Shown here piece by piece: positions 11,075 through 19,919 of a stretch of 64,000 nucleotides of DNA. The stretch's first letter is position 1. The number at the start of each line of letters is the position of its first letter. Both the position numbers and the translations under genes were made by a program. The DNA comes from Bacillus thuringiensis (GTDB taxonomy: Bacteria; Bacillota; Bacilli; Bacillales; Bacillaceae_G): NCBI RefSeq assembly GCF_022095615.2, contig NZ_CP155559.1:3655501-3719500 (forward strand), given 5' to 3'. The notes under the pieces were generated by a model. That model was not told the origin of the DNA, made no database searches, and saw only the letters and a list, made by a program, of their open reading frames with translations.

Positions 11075-13798
11075 CTATTTCAAGTTTAATCCCTTCTTAT
11101 ATAATACTGGCTTTTCCTTCTTCCCCTTTTTCCCTGTTAATAAAGAACCTACTAACAAGAAAGTCGGAATTGATGACAAACCTCCAATTAACAACCAATC
11201 TCTCGCTTGTATTGGCATTGTACTAAAGATCGGTTGTAGCGGTGGGTAATATATAACCACTAACATTAACAGTAAAGAAATGATAACCGCTCCTACTAAA
11301 TACACGTTCCCAAACGGATTACGGTGGAAGATTGAATGTTCACTTCGGCAATCAAATACATGAATAAGTTGCGCAAGCACCAACGTCGCAAACGCCACAG
11401 TTTGTGCATATTTCAGTTCATTTGGATGTTGATTATATGCAATAATAAACGCCACTAACGTCACTGCTCCAATTAGAAAACCACGGCTTATAATTTTCCA
11501 TGCAAGCCCTCTAGCAAATACCCCTTCTTTCGGATGACGCGGCGTTCTCTTCATCACGTCTCCTTCCGCCTTATCCAATCCTAATGCCATCGCTGGTAAA
11601 CCGTCAGTTACTAAGTTCACCCATAAAATTTGAATGGGAACCATCGGCAGCGGTAATGCAAGTAGCATTGCAAATAACATGACTAAAATTTCTCCTACGT
11701 TCGATGCTAATAAATAACGAATAAACTTACGTATATTCTCGTATATATTTCTACCTTCTTTAATTGCTGATTTAATCGTAGCAAAATTATCATCTAGCAA
11801 AACAAGAGAAGAAGCTTCTTTCGCAACATCTGTTCCTGTAATTCCCATCGCTATCCCAATATCCGCTGTTTTTATAGCCGGAGCATCGTTTACTCCATCA
11901 CCTGTCATCGCTACTATATGCCCTTTATTTTGCAACGCCTTAACAATTTTCAATTTATGTTCAGGTGATACTCGAGCAAATACATACGTATCTTCTACAA
12001 CACTTTCTAGTTCCTCTACATCCATATTCGCGAGTTCTACTCCTTCAACAACACGTCCACCAGGTGGTAAAACCCCTAATTGTTCCGCAATTGCCATTGC
12101 TGTCACTTTATGATCTCCTGTAATCATCACTGTTCGAATACCAGCTTCTCTGCACTCTTTTACAGCCTGTTCTACCTCTGGTCTTGGCGGATCAATCATT
12201 CCCTGTATCCCGACCAACATAAAATCTTTTTCAACGTCTCTTTCATGTTCAATAGAATCTGTTGCTTTTAATGGCTTAAATGCAACTGCAATTGTTCGAA
12301 GTGCTTGACTACCTAAACTATGAATAGCCGCCTGTACTTCTTTTCTATACAATTCACTTAACGGTTGCTGCTTATCCCCCCATAAAATCGTTTGACTCAT
12401 TTGCAAGAGGACATCTGGTGCCCCCTTCGTAACAAGAAACTTTTTCCCCTCTCGATCTCGCACAATAACACTCATCATTTTTCGAGTTGAATCGAATGGA
12501 AATTCACGAATAATTTCAAATTTCCCTTTCAGTGCCTCACGCGTTATCCCCGCTTTCATTGCTGCAGCTACAAGTGCTCCCTCAGTTGGATCTCCATCTA
12601 ATACATACGCCTTTTTCTTTTGAATAATATTTGCGTTATTACATAGTGAACCAAATGTGAGTAGTTGATACAGTGCTTTTGTTTTAGCTGGATCGAATTC
12701 TTTTTCACCTTTCAAAAAAGAGCCCTTAGGTTCATATCCTTGACCTGTCACTTTCCATAATTCTCCACCTGACCACATATGTGTTACCATCATTTTGTTT
12801 TGCGTCATTGTTCCTGTTTTATCAGAGCATATAACAGAAGCGCATCCTAACGTTTCTACCGCTGGTAACTTCCTTACAATTGCTCTCTTTTTAATCATAC
12901 GCTGTACACCAAGCGATAAAGCTACTGTAACGATTGCTGGTAATCCTTCAGGAATAGCAGCAACAGCTAGCGACACACCTGCTAAAAACATATGATACAC
13001 TTCATTCCCTTGATACACACCGGCTAATACAACAAGCGCTGTCAAAATAAGAGCCACAATAATTAATATTTTTCCGAGTTGCTCTAATCTTCTTTGCAGT
13101 GGTGTTTCCATTTGCTCTGCATTTTGTAACATATTTGCAATTTGGCCCATCGCTGTATTCATACCAGTTGCTACAACGACCCCTGTTCCAGCTCCTCGTG
13201 TAATCATCGTACCCATAAAAGCCATATTTTTTTGATCACCAATTGAAACATCTTGCCCCTGCAGAGCTTCTACCTTCTTCTGCACCGGTACTGACTCTCC
13301 TGTCAAAGCTGATTCTTCGATATATAAACTTGATGCCTCAACAAGACGTACATCCGCCCCAATACGATCACCACTAGAAAATTTAATGACATCACCTAAA
13401 ACAAGTGCTTTAGACGGTGCTTTTACCCACTTTCCATTCCGCATTACAGTAACTTGCGGGGCGGCTAACTCTTTTAAAGCTTCCAGTGACTTTTCAGCCT
13501 TTCTTTCTTGAAAAAAGCCAAGAATACCATTGATAATAACAATCGCAACAATCGCAATAGAATCAATGTATTCACCTAAAAAAGCCGAAACTATTGTTGC
13601 ACCAAATAAAACAAGTACCATAAAATCTTTAAACTGCGCCAAAAATACCATCAGTGCAGAAGGCCTTTTGGCTTCATCTAATTCATTTGTACCAAATTTT
13701 TTTATTCGCCCTTCTGCTTCCTTCTCTGTAAGTCCAACCTTCACATTCGTATTCGTTCTTTCTTCCACTTCGTGTGCGCGCATTCCATACCAGTTCAT
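11075..13798 (-). CDS. P-type (type IIA) calcium-transporting ATPase, YloB-like
   Basis: A 907-residue SERCA-like cation pump of the cytoplasmic membrane. In order it shows an N-terminal cation-ATPase domain, the actuator TGES loop (SALTGESVPVQK), the M4 ion-binding motif AAIPEGLPAIVT, the phosphorylation site SDKTGTMTQNKM, KGAPD in the nucleotide domain, MITGDHK, and the hinge TGDGVNDAPA, followed by six C-terminal membrane segments. Bacillus subtilis YloB, a calcium pump expressed in sporulation, is the closest relative I know. It is divergent from rqcH with a 105-bp shared promoter region. Confidence 0.92.
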   Translation of the reverse strand: MNWYGMRAHEVEERTNTNVKVGLTEKEAEGRIKKFGTNELDEAKRPSALMVFLAQFKDFMVLVLFGATIVSAFLGEYIDSIAIVAIVIINGILGFFQERKAEKSLEALKELAAPQVTVMRNGKWVKAPSKALVLGDVIKFSSGDRIGADVRLVEASSLYIEESALTGESVPVQKKVEALQGQDVSIGDQKNMAFMGTMITRGAGTGVVVATGMNTAMGQIANMLQNAEQMETPLQRRLEQLGKILIIVALILTALVVLAGVYQGNEVYHMFLAGVSLAVAAIPEGLPAIVTVALSLGVQRMIKKRAIVRKLPAVETLGCASVICSDKTGTMTQNKMMVTHMWSGGELWKVTGQGYEPKGSFLKGEKEFDPAKTKALYQLLTFGSLCNNANIIQKKKAYVLDGDPTEGALVAAAMKAGITREALKGKFEIIREFPFDSTRKMMSVIVRDREGKKFLVTKGAPDVLLQMSQTILWGDKQQPLSELYRKEVQAAIHSLGSQALRTIAVAFKPLKATDSIEHERDVEKDFMLVGIQGMIDPPRPEVEQAVKECREAGIRTVMITGDHKVTAMAIAEQLGVLPPGGRVVEGVELANMDVEELESVVEDTYVFARVSPEHKLKIVKALQNKGHIVAMTGDGVNDAPAIKTADIGIAMGITGTDVAKEASSLVLLDDNFATIKSAIKEGRNIYENIRKFIRYLLASNVGEILVMLFAMLLALPLPMVPIQILWVNLVTDGLPAMALGLDKAEGDVMKRTPRHPKEGVFARGLAWKIISRGFLIGAVTLVAFIIAYNQHPNELKYAQTVAFATLVLAQLIHVFDCRSEHSIFHRNPFGNVYLVGAVIISLLLMLVVIYYPPLQPIFSTMPIQARDWLLIGGLSSIPTFLLVGSLLTGKKGKKEKPVLYKKGLNLK

Positions 13799-13863
13799 CC
13801 CGCTATCGACCTCCTGATTCCAGACATACTCTATTGAAAGCTTATTCAGCCTCGTCCAAAAAA

Positions 13864-13896
13864 ATGCTATAATTAACTTTTAGTTAGAAAGGAGTG
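13864..13896 (+). promoter_or_regulatory. Probable extended -10 promoter and ribosome-binding site of rqcH
   Basis: TGCTATAAT (13865-13873) is a perfect extended -10 element. No good -35 is seen 17 nt upstream. AAAGGAGTG follows at 13888-13896, before ATG 13904. The inferred transcription start is near 13880. Confidence 0.6.
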
Positions 13897-13903
13897 TTCA
13901 TTT

Positions 13904-15613
13904 ATGGCATTCGATGGATTATTTACAAGAGCAATTACACATGAAATTGCAAATTCTCTTTACACAGGAAGAATTTCCAAAATATATCAACCTTCAAAAT
14001 ACGAGATTTTATTACATATTCGAGCAAACGGAAAAAATCAAAAACTAATTCTTTCCGCTCATCCGACATATGCACGTTTACACTTAACAAATCAAAATTA
14101 CGATTCACCTGCACTTCCGCCAATGTTTTGTATGCTTCTTCGTAAGCATTTAGAAGGTGGGTTCATTGAAAAAATTGAACAAATTGATTTAGAGCGTATT
14201 ATTCAAATTACAGTTCGTAGCAGAAATGAAATTGGTGACGAATCGCTAAAAACATTAGTAATTGAAATAATGGGACGACATAGTAACATCATTTTAGTAG
14301 ACACAAAAACAAACAATATTTTAGATAGCTTAAAACACGTTTCTTTAGCGGTAAACCGACATCGAACTGTATATGCTGGAGCGGAGTATATTGCACCACC
14401 AGCACAACATAAAATTAATCCACTTCAGATTGAAACAAATGATGAATTTATTAGACCGCTAGACTTTCTATCTGGAAACATGGATAAACAGCTTGTCGGC
14501 ACCTTTACGGGAATTTCGCCGTTATTCGCAAAAGAAGTCGTGAAAAAAGCGGGTATGGTAAATGAAAAAGCATTAGCGGACGCATTTTTCTCCATACAAA
14601 AACCATTACTAACTCATACATATTCACCAACAATGACTACTTCAAATGGGAAAGAATTCTTTTATCTTTTCCCTCTTGCACACTTACAAGGAAAAGACAA
14701 GACATTCTCATCTGTTAGTGAATTGCTAGACCGTTTCTTTTTCGGAAAAGCAGAGCGCGACCGAGTAAAACAACAAGCTTATGATTTAGAGCGCTTTATG
14801 CAAAACGAAAAAAATAAAAATGAGAAAAAACTCATTAAACTAGAAAAAACATTACAAGATGCCGGAAAAGCAGATAAATATCAACTATTTGGAGAACTAC
14901 TTACAGCCAACATGTACGCTTTGAAAAAAGGGGATAAAGATATTGAAGTCGTTAACTATTACGACGAAAATGGCGGAACTGTAAAAATTACATTAGATCC
15001 TTTAAAAACACCATCTGACAATGCGCAACGCTATTTCCAAAAGTACCAAAAAGCGAAAAATTCAGTTGTTGTTGTAGAAGAACAAATCGAAAAAACAAAT
15101 GAAGAAATTCTTTATTTTGATAGCTTACTTCAACAAATGGAAGCTGCTTCTTCAAAAGATATTGAAGAAATTCGTGAGGAATTAGCTGAAGAAGGTTATA
15201 TGCGCAATCGTAAAACGAAAAACGCAAAGAAAAAGCCTACCAAACCAGTATTAGATAAATATTTAGCAAGTGATGGTACAGAGATTTTCGTTGGTAAAAA
15301 CAATAAACAAAATGATTATTTAACAACGAAGTTTGCCCGTCGTGATGAAATTTGGTTACATACGAAAGATATCCCGGGGTCTCATGTTGTCATTCGTTCT
15401 CTTGAACCTACCGAAGAAACTCTGTTAGAAGCTGCTAAAATTGCTGCCTATTTTAGTAAAGCAAAAGATTCTAGTTCTGTTCCTATAGATTTCACCAAAA
15501 TACGCCATGTCAAAAAACCGAGTGGTGCAAAACTTGGTTTTGTTACGTACGACAATCAGCAAACCGTATATGTAACACCTGATGCTGATACTGTAATGAA
15601 ATTAAAAGCGTAA
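13904..15613 (+). CDS. rqcH: Ribosome quality-control factor RqcH (NEMF/Rqc2/Fbp family)
   Basis: A 569-residue NFACT-family protein, often annotated as fibronectin-binding protein FbpA/YloA. RqcH binds stalled 50S-peptidyl-tRNA complexes and adds C-terminal alanine tails that mark peptides for degradation. Visible parts are the NFACT-N domain (about 1-200), a helix-hairpin-helix-like stretch ([14 protein letters not shown]), long charged coiled coils (about 290-330 and 385-430), and the C-terminal NFACT-R RNA-binding domain with [19 protein letters not shown]. It is monocistronic and ends in a bidirectional terminator. YlmH at 39485 acts in the same process. Confidence 0.94.
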   Translation: MAFDGLFTRAITHEIANSLYTGRISKIYQPSKYEILLHIRANGKNQKLILSAHPTYARLHLTNQNYDSPALPPMFCMLLRKHLEGGFIEKIEQIDLERIIQITVRSRNEIGDESLKTLVIEIMGRHSNIILVDTKTNNILDSLKHVSLAVNRHRTVYAGAEYIAPPAQHKINPLQIETNDEFIRPLDFLSGNMDKQLVGTFTGISPLFAKEVVKKAGMVNEKALADAFFSIQKPLLTHTYSPTMTTSNGKEFFYLFPLAHLQGKDKTFSSVSELLDRFFFGKAERDRVKQQAYDLERFMQNEKNKNEKKLIKLEKTLQDAGKADKYQLFGELLTANMYALKKGDKDIEVVNYYDENGGTVKITLDPLKTPSDNAQRYFQKYQKAKNSVVVVEEQIEKTNEEILYFDSLLQQMEAASSKDIEEIREELAEEGYMRNRKTKNAKKKPTKPVLDKYLASDGTEIFVGKNNKQNDYLTTKFARRDEIWLHTKDIPGSHVVIRSLEPTEETLLEAAKIAAYFSKAKDSSSVPIDFTKIRHVKKPSGAKLGFVTYDNQQTVYVTPDADTVMKLKA

Positions 15614-15615
15614 AT

Positions 15616-15649
15616 AAAAAATGCGTTGCTTATAAGCAACGCATTTTTT
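15616..15649. terminator. Bidirectional terminator between rqcH and the lipoprotein gene
   Basis: A perfect palindrome with A and T tracts at its ends (arms 15616-15632 and 15633-15649) centred on GCTTATAAGC. It lies between two convergent genes and can terminate both transcripts. Confidence 0.9.
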
Positions 15650-15662
15650 ACATTCGTTCACA

Positions 15663-16844
15663 CTAGTTCATATACCCATTTACTAATTCATAACATCTTG
15701 CTTTTGTCATCTTGTATTTCTCTTCTGAAGCTTCTATACGCCTCATCGTTCCGTTATTTGTATCAGTACCAATTGCTTTAACTTTACTTTCTTTTTCTTT
15801 AACCCACGCAATTTGTTTCGTTTTTAACGACTGGAACGCATCAGGTGATATCGTACTTTTTAATGTACTGTAAATTTCATTTAGTTTATTATCCCACAGT
15901 TCATAATTTCCTTCTATTTCATTTACTATATCGTTTGTGGACATGGCATTTGTATGTTTTTCTTGTTTATCTATAGCAGCTAATTCGCTTAAAACATTTG
16001 CTCTATCTATCTTTGAAGAAGATTCTTTTTGCGATTGTTTCTCTTCTTTTGAGCCTGTATACGCACCCGAATCCTTTCTCTGTACTTGTTCTGTTTCTTG
16101 AATATTTCTTTCTTTCGTTACCTTTTCATACCTATTTTTATCTACATTGTATGAAATAAGAGATGTTTTCGCATTTACAGTAATTAATCCGTTACTATCT
16201 TTGAATATGTATTTCTTATCGCCACTATTTTCTTCACTTACAAATGACACATTCTTATCGTCTGGCATTTTTAAAATTCTATTTGCTTCTTCTTTTGTAA
16301 GTTTTAAATCTTCAGGAAAAACGAATGACCATTTATCCATTAACCATTCCCCTTCTTTATACACCAAATGAAATTCCCAATCTTGGGCCGCATGACCTAT
16401 TTCATCTTCTAAACTTAATGTATGTACCGTTAAATTTTCTTTATCTTGTGAAGAAGAAAATCTTATTTCAGTTTGAAAATAATTTGGGAAGGGTAACATA
16501 TCAGTCTCTCTCGATCTATTAAAGTTATCAAGCAATTCAGGAAGCTGATTCTCTACAAACTTTTCTGAAACTAATCCCTTAACTCCTTTTTTAGCTGTCT
16601 CTAAATCCCCAGGATTATTTCGGCTCCATCCATTTTCTTTTTCCATCTCACTAAACGCATTTGCTATTCCATCTACACTCTTTCTTACAATCTTTTTCGC
16701 TTCTTTTTCTGTCACTTCTGGCGCTTCATCAAGCTGTTCAATCGTTTCATTTACTTGAACTTTGTGTTCACTTGTTTCACACCCCGTTATAACAAGCATA
16801 CTAGCGGCCAAACAAAATGACATTACTTTACTTAATTTCTTCAT
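15663..16844 (-). CDS. Lipoprotein with C-terminal LprI-like (DUF1311) domain
   Basis: The 393-residue product begins with a lipoprotein signal peptide (MKKLSKVMSFCLAASMLVITGC) whose lipobox VITGC predicts lipidation at Cys 22 and anchoring to the outer face of the membrane. A middle region (about 50-215) contains a tryptophan-rich segment resembling secreted ligand domains; a low-complexity Ser/Gln/Glu/Lys linker follows (about 250-285). The last 90 residues (WDNKLNEIYSTLK, KTKQIAWVKEKE, CYELVNGY) resemble the LprI/DUF1311 family, some of which inhibit lysozymes. Exact function is unknown. It is transcribed alone, convergent with rqcH. Confidence 0.75.
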   Translation of the reverse strand: MKKLSKVMSFCLAASMLVITGCETSEHKVQVNETIEQLDEAPEVTEKEAKKIVRKSVDGIANAFSEMEKENGWSRNNPGDLETAKKGVKGLVSEKFVENQLPELLDNFNRSRETDMLPFPNYFQTEIRFSSSQDKENLTVHTLSLEDEIGHAAQDWEFHLVYKEGEWLMDKWSFVFPEDLKLTKEEANRILKMPDDKNVSFVSEENSGDKKYIFKDSNGLITVNAKTSLISYNVDKNRYEKVTKERNIQETEQVQRKDSGAYTGSKEEKQSQKESSSKIDRANVLSELAAIDKQEKHTNAMSTNDIVNEIEGNYELWDNKLNEIYSTLKSTISPDAFQSLKTKQIAWVKEKESKVKAIGTDTNNGTMRRIEASEEKYKMTKARCYELVNGYMN

Positions 16845-17031
16845 ATACTCACAATCCCTATTCCTTCATATTCGTTACGTTTCCCTATCTCTGAGAGAAA
16901 TCCAACAATTACCTATTATATCAATAACAGTTGTTTATTTGTATATTAAATTTTATGTTATATCAGAATAAAACAAAGGACATACTTTCAAAATATATAT
17001 ACTAAAAAATCTTTTCTCCTTTTCTTCCATA

Positions 17032-17083
17032 TTGTCAAAAAAATTGACAGTGCTCTTTCGAATTTGTATAAATTTTTTGACAA
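17032..17083. repeat. Inverted repeat flanking a promoter
   Basis: The left arm TTGTCAAAAAAATT (17032-17045) and right arm AATTTTTTGACAA (17071-17083) are complementary, with one extra A in the left arm, around a 25-nt centre. The arms overlap the -35 and -10 hexamers of the promoter at 17044-17072, so the repeat could be an operator or an RNA hairpin. Confidence 0.7.
17044..17072 (+). promoter_or_regulatory. Near-perfect SigA promoter, TTGACA-17-TATAAA
   Basis: TTGACA (17044-17049), a 17-bp spacer, and TATAAA (17067-17072). The predicted start is near 17079, which would give a leader of about 210 nt before the M24 peptidase ATG. Confidence 0.75.
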
Positions 17084-17244
17084 CTTGTGAAGAAAGTGAC
17101 ATTTCGGTCAATATTTTTCTTATTCTCCCACTGATAATTGAAATAATCTGTATTTCACGAGCAGCCCATCACCCACAAATGGCAGGCTAAATTCCCTACC
17201 TAAAATATATGCAATTTCTGTTATCTTTTCTCTAAAAATATTTT

Positions 17245-17285
17245 TTGGCACGCTATTTGCTTTATTCAATACTGTGAATAGGGGG
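17245..17285 (+). promoter_or_regulatory. Candidate proximal promoter and Shine-Dalgarno of the M24 peptidase gene
   Basis: TTGGCA (17245-17250), 17 bp, AATACT (17268-17273). The Shine-Dalgarno AGGGGG follows at about 17280-17285. The inferred start would fall at or next to the Shine-Dalgarno, which makes this promoter less certain than the distal one. Confidence 0.45.
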
Positions 17286-17292
17286 AATTAAC

Positions 17293-18363
17293 ATGACTTT
17301 GAAAATTAATAAAATCCAAAATCAACTACAAAACTATGAAATTGACGGATTACTTATTACAAAAAAAGAAAATCGTCAATATGCAACCGGCTTTACAGGT
17401 AGCGCTGGCGTCGTCTTAATCTCTGCGGATAACGCTGTTTTTATAACTGATTTTCGCTATGTAGATCAAGCGAAATCACAAATAAAAGATGCTGAAATTA
17501 TTATGCATAAAGGAAATTTAGAAAAAGAAGTTGCACATCAAATATCGAAATTAAACATTCAAAAACTCGGAATTGAAGAAAATAACATGACATTACAACA
17601 ATATAAAAACTTACAAAAATACGTACATGCGGAAATGGTTCAAGTGTGCGAAATCATCGAAAATATTCGTATTATTAAAGACACGCCTGAAATAGAAACA
17701 ATGAAAATCGCTGCTAATATTGCTGATAAAGCTTTTCGACACATCCTTACGTTTCTAAAACCAGGAATAAGTGAAAATGATGTACGAGATGAGTTAGAAT
17801 TTTTCATGCGAAAAAAAGGGGCTACATCTTCTTCATTCCAAATCATTGTAGCTTCTGGCGTTCGTTCTTCACTTCCTCATGGAGTTGCATCAAATAAAAT
17901 AATCGAACGAGGCGACATCGTTACATTAGATTTCGGTGCACTTTACGATGGATATTGTTCCGATATAACTCGTACTGTAGCAATCGGCGAACCACCAGAA
18001 GAATTCAAAAAGATATACAATGTTGTACGAGAAGCCCTAAAACGTGGAACTGAAGCAATTAAGCCTGGAGAAACTGCGAAAAGTATCGATGATATAACGA
18101 GAGATTACATCACTGAACATGGATACGGTCAATATTTTGGACACTCTACTGGTCATGGTCTTGGGTTAGAAATACATGAACCTCTTCGCCTATCCCAAGA
18201 AAGTAAAGCCACTTTAGAAGAAGGTATGGTTGTTACAGTGGAACCAGGCATTTATATACCAAACTGGGGCGGTTGTAGGATTGAAGATGATATTGTCATC
18301 ACAAAAGACGGCTATGAAGTTATTACAAAATCAAATCGGGAACTAATTGTGATTCCTTGTTAA
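17293..18363 (+). CDS. Xaa-Pro peptidase, M24 family (aminopeptidase P/YqhT-like)
   Basis: A 356-residue metallopeptidase that removes residues from peptides with proline at position 2. An N-terminal creatinase-like domain (about 1-125) precedes a pita-bread catalytic domain with the five metal ligands in order: LDFGALYDGYCSDITRT (two Asp), GHSTGHGLGLEIHE (His), VTVEPGIY (Glu) and GGCRIEDD (Glu). It is a single-gene unit on the plus strand, with an 83-bp gap before the DinB-like gene, and could share its transcript with that gene. Confidence 0.88.
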   Translation: MTLKINKIQNQLQNYEIDGLLITKKENRQYATGFTGSAGVVLISADNAVFITDFRYVDQAKSQIKDAEIIMHKGNLEKEVAHQISKLNIQKLGIEENNMTLQQYKNLQKYVHAEMVQVCEIIENIRIIKDTPEIETMKIAANIADKAFRHILTFLKPGISENDVRDELEFFMRKKGATSSSFQIIVASGVRSSLPHGVASNKIIERGDIVTLDFGALYDGYCSDITRTVAIGEPPEEFKKIYNVVREALKRGTEAIKPGETAKSIDDITRDYITEHGYGQYFGHSTGHGLGLEIHEPLRLSQESKATLEEGMVVTVEPGIYIPNWGGCRIEDDIVITKDGYEVITKSNRELIVIPC

Positions 18364-18430
18364 AATCATGACCTTTTTAAAAGGAGTTTTTCTCTGCACA
18401 TAGAATTCTTTCTCTGGAGTCATCGTTTAA

Positions 18431-18438
18431 AGAGGGGG
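18431..18438 (+). promoter_or_regulatory. Strong Shine-Dalgarno deciding a TTG start
   Basis: AGAGGGGG lies 8 nt before TTG 18447, the first codon of the DinB-like gene. The next in-frame ATG falls well inside the conserved region. Confidence 0.75.
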
Positions 18439-18446
18439 CATTTAAA

Positions 18447-18971
18447 TTGAATTTTGTAATTGATAAAATAGATGGTTTACATCCTGAATTTTCCAAACTT
18501 GTTTCCATGATGAATTACGCTCGCTATACAACAATGCAGGCAGTGGAAGCTTTAACAATGGAAGAACTTGATTATTTATATGATGAGGAAGCAAATTCAA
18601 TTGGCATGCTTTTGTACCATATGGCCGCTATTGAATTTTACTACCAGATTCATACTTTTGAAGACCGTGAACCAACGGAGGCTGAATTAGAACAGTGGTT
18701 ACCTGCTATTGAGTTAGGATCTCTTGGACGCGAGAAAATAAAAGAAAACCCTATAGAATTTTACATAAACACATTACAAGAAGTACGTTCCAAAACGATC
18801 GAGACTTTTCAATCGTTACCTGATGAATGGCTATTTAAAACGACAGAATTTTGGTATGACAAACCAGCGAATAACTATTTTAAGTGGTTTCACGTATTTG
18901 AAGATGAAATCAATCATCGTGGACAAATTCGTTTAGTTAAAAAGATGCAAACAGCTCATTCAGTAAAATGA
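18447..18971 (+). CDS. DinB-like (DinB/YfiT-type four-helix) protein
   Basis: A 174-residue protein starting at TTG. It has the helical-bundle metal-binding pattern of the DinB/DUF664 superfamily: a first His in MLLYHMAAIEFYY (about residue 57) and the late motif EDEINHRGQIRLVKK with the second His pair position. Members may act as nickel or zinc-dependent thiol transferases in bacillithiol-using bacteria, but the specific substrate here is unknown. It is followed at once by a terminator hairpin. Confidence 0.8.
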   Translation: MNFVIDKIDGLHPEFSKLVSMMNYARYTTMQAVEALTMEELDYLYDEEANSIGMLLYHMAAIEFYYQIHTFEDREPTEAELEQWLPAIELGSLGREKIKENPIEFYINTLQEVRSKTIETFQSLPDEWLFKTTEFWYDKPANNYFKWFHVFEDEINHRGQIRLVKKMQTAHSVK

Positions 18972-19005
18972 GAAAATGCCACCTTATTCGGTGGCATTTT
19001 CTTTT
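18971..19005. terminator. Bidirectional terminator between the DinB-like gene and the membrane protein pair
   Basis: A 13-bp stem (18971-18983 with 18990-19002) and 6-nt loop with a T tract on the plus side and an A tract before the stem. It lies between convergent genes and overlaps the stop of the DinB-like gene. Confidence 0.88.
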
Positions 19006-19372
19006 ATTCATTAACGAATAACTTTGCGTTTACTTTTTTAGCAACTACCGCTATCGATATTAAAATACATATTAAGTATAGCAATTTCGCAATAAACAAC
19101 CACCCTTGAAACATTATAATTCCATCTATTATCTCATTTCCTTTCAATAACAAAAATGGAATCGTGCTAATTATAATGACAAACTCGATGCTGAAAACAA
19201 TTTTCTTTTTTCGGCTATATGCTTTCCATTCATTCCAGCGATACATAGGTGCAAAAATCAATACTCCTATACATAATATAACTGGTACCCATTCACTTTT
19301 AAGAAATTGCCCTGAAATAACTGATAATAGTAAACAAACGAGCACACCATAATACCCTATCTTCTCTCTCAT
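19004..19372 (-). CDS. Small four-helix membrane protein, paralogue of its upstream neighbour
   Basis: A 122-residue hydrophobic protein with four predicted membrane segments (about 5-22, 28-44, 58-76, 92-111) and a basic loop (WKAYSRKKK). The frame extends upstream, but ATG 19372 (MREKIGYYG) has a GGGGGGG Shine-Dalgarno 5 nt away and begins the part shared with the neighbour. It aligns along its whole length with the product of 19387-19752. I do not recognise the family and propose no function. Confidence 0.72.
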   Translation of the reverse strand: MREKIGYYGVLVCLLLSVISGQFLKSEWVPVILCIGVLIFAPMYRWNEWKAYSRKKKIVFSIEFVIIISTIPFLLLKGNEIIDGIIMFQGWLFIAKLLYLICILISIAVVAKKVNAKLFVNE

Positions 19373-19386
19373 TCGTCCCCCCCATT

Positions 19387-19752
19387 CTACTTCTTCTTTA
19401 ATATGTAACTTACTATACTTATAACAATTCTTAGAAAAATAACAACTACAATTACAATATAGAGACCTTTTGCTGAAGACATCCATTCTTGAAAAATAGA
19501 CATTTTCTCCATTTGTTTCTGCCCTTCTATTAAAAGGAACCCTACGAAAAATGAGCAAACAACAGTGACACCTATCATAATTCCAATACTTTTCTTGCTA
19601 TATTGTTTCATATCATCCCAGTTATATAACAGTACAAAAACAAACCCGAAAACAGGTATGATACTTATCCATTCATTGTTTGTAAACAGATTTAAAATGA
19701 TTAATAGACTACAAGATATGATAAATCCCCAAAATCCAATTTTTTTGTGCAT
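19387..19752 (-). CDS. Small four-helix membrane protein, tandem paralogue
   Basis: A 121-residue protein with four predicted membrane segments (about 4-22, 27-45, 56-75, 95-117). It shares with the downstream gene an N-terminal KIGxxG, the EW-x(n)-YxW-x(5)-YS block, and FQxW-x(3)-AKxLY before the last helix. ATG 19752 follows GGAGGG, while the longer upstream frame lacks conserved content. The 14-nt gap to the next gene indicates one transcript. Function unknown. Confidence 0.72.
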   Translation of the reverse strand: MHKKIGFWGFIISCSLLIILNLFTNNEWISIIPVFGFVFVLLYNWDDMKQYSKKSIGIMIGVTVVCSFFVGFLLIEGQKQMEKMSIFQEWMSSAKGLYIVIVVVIFLRIVISIVSYILKKK

Positions 19753-19919
19753 AAGCCCTCCTTTAATTCCATTTTTAGGATTAATTGTATTGTAACATCC
19801 ATTTTCTCTTCTTACCATTTCAGTACATGAAATTTCACTTTTTTTCTTTTTCCTATACTCACATACTTTCACCGCTTTCATACAATAAACTACACGAATG
19901 CCTAAAGGATGTGAATGTT

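Larger units (their letters stand above)
16845..17292. other. 448-bp divergent intergenic region
   Basis: This AT-rich gap separates the lipoprotein gene (minus) from the M24 peptidase gene (plus). It holds a consensus plus-strand SigA promoter at 17044 embedded in an inverted repeat, a second weaker promoter at 17245 close to the peptidase start, and an unexplained, more GC-rich segment (about 17125-17200). No convincing ORF with a ribosome-binding site was found. Confidence 0.6.

Noticed and set aside
13530..13817. Plus-strand 95-codon frame opposite the calcium ATPase gene
   Set aside because: Antisense to conserved membrane-segment codons, no Shine-Dalgarno, and its 3' end runs into the ATPase promoter region.
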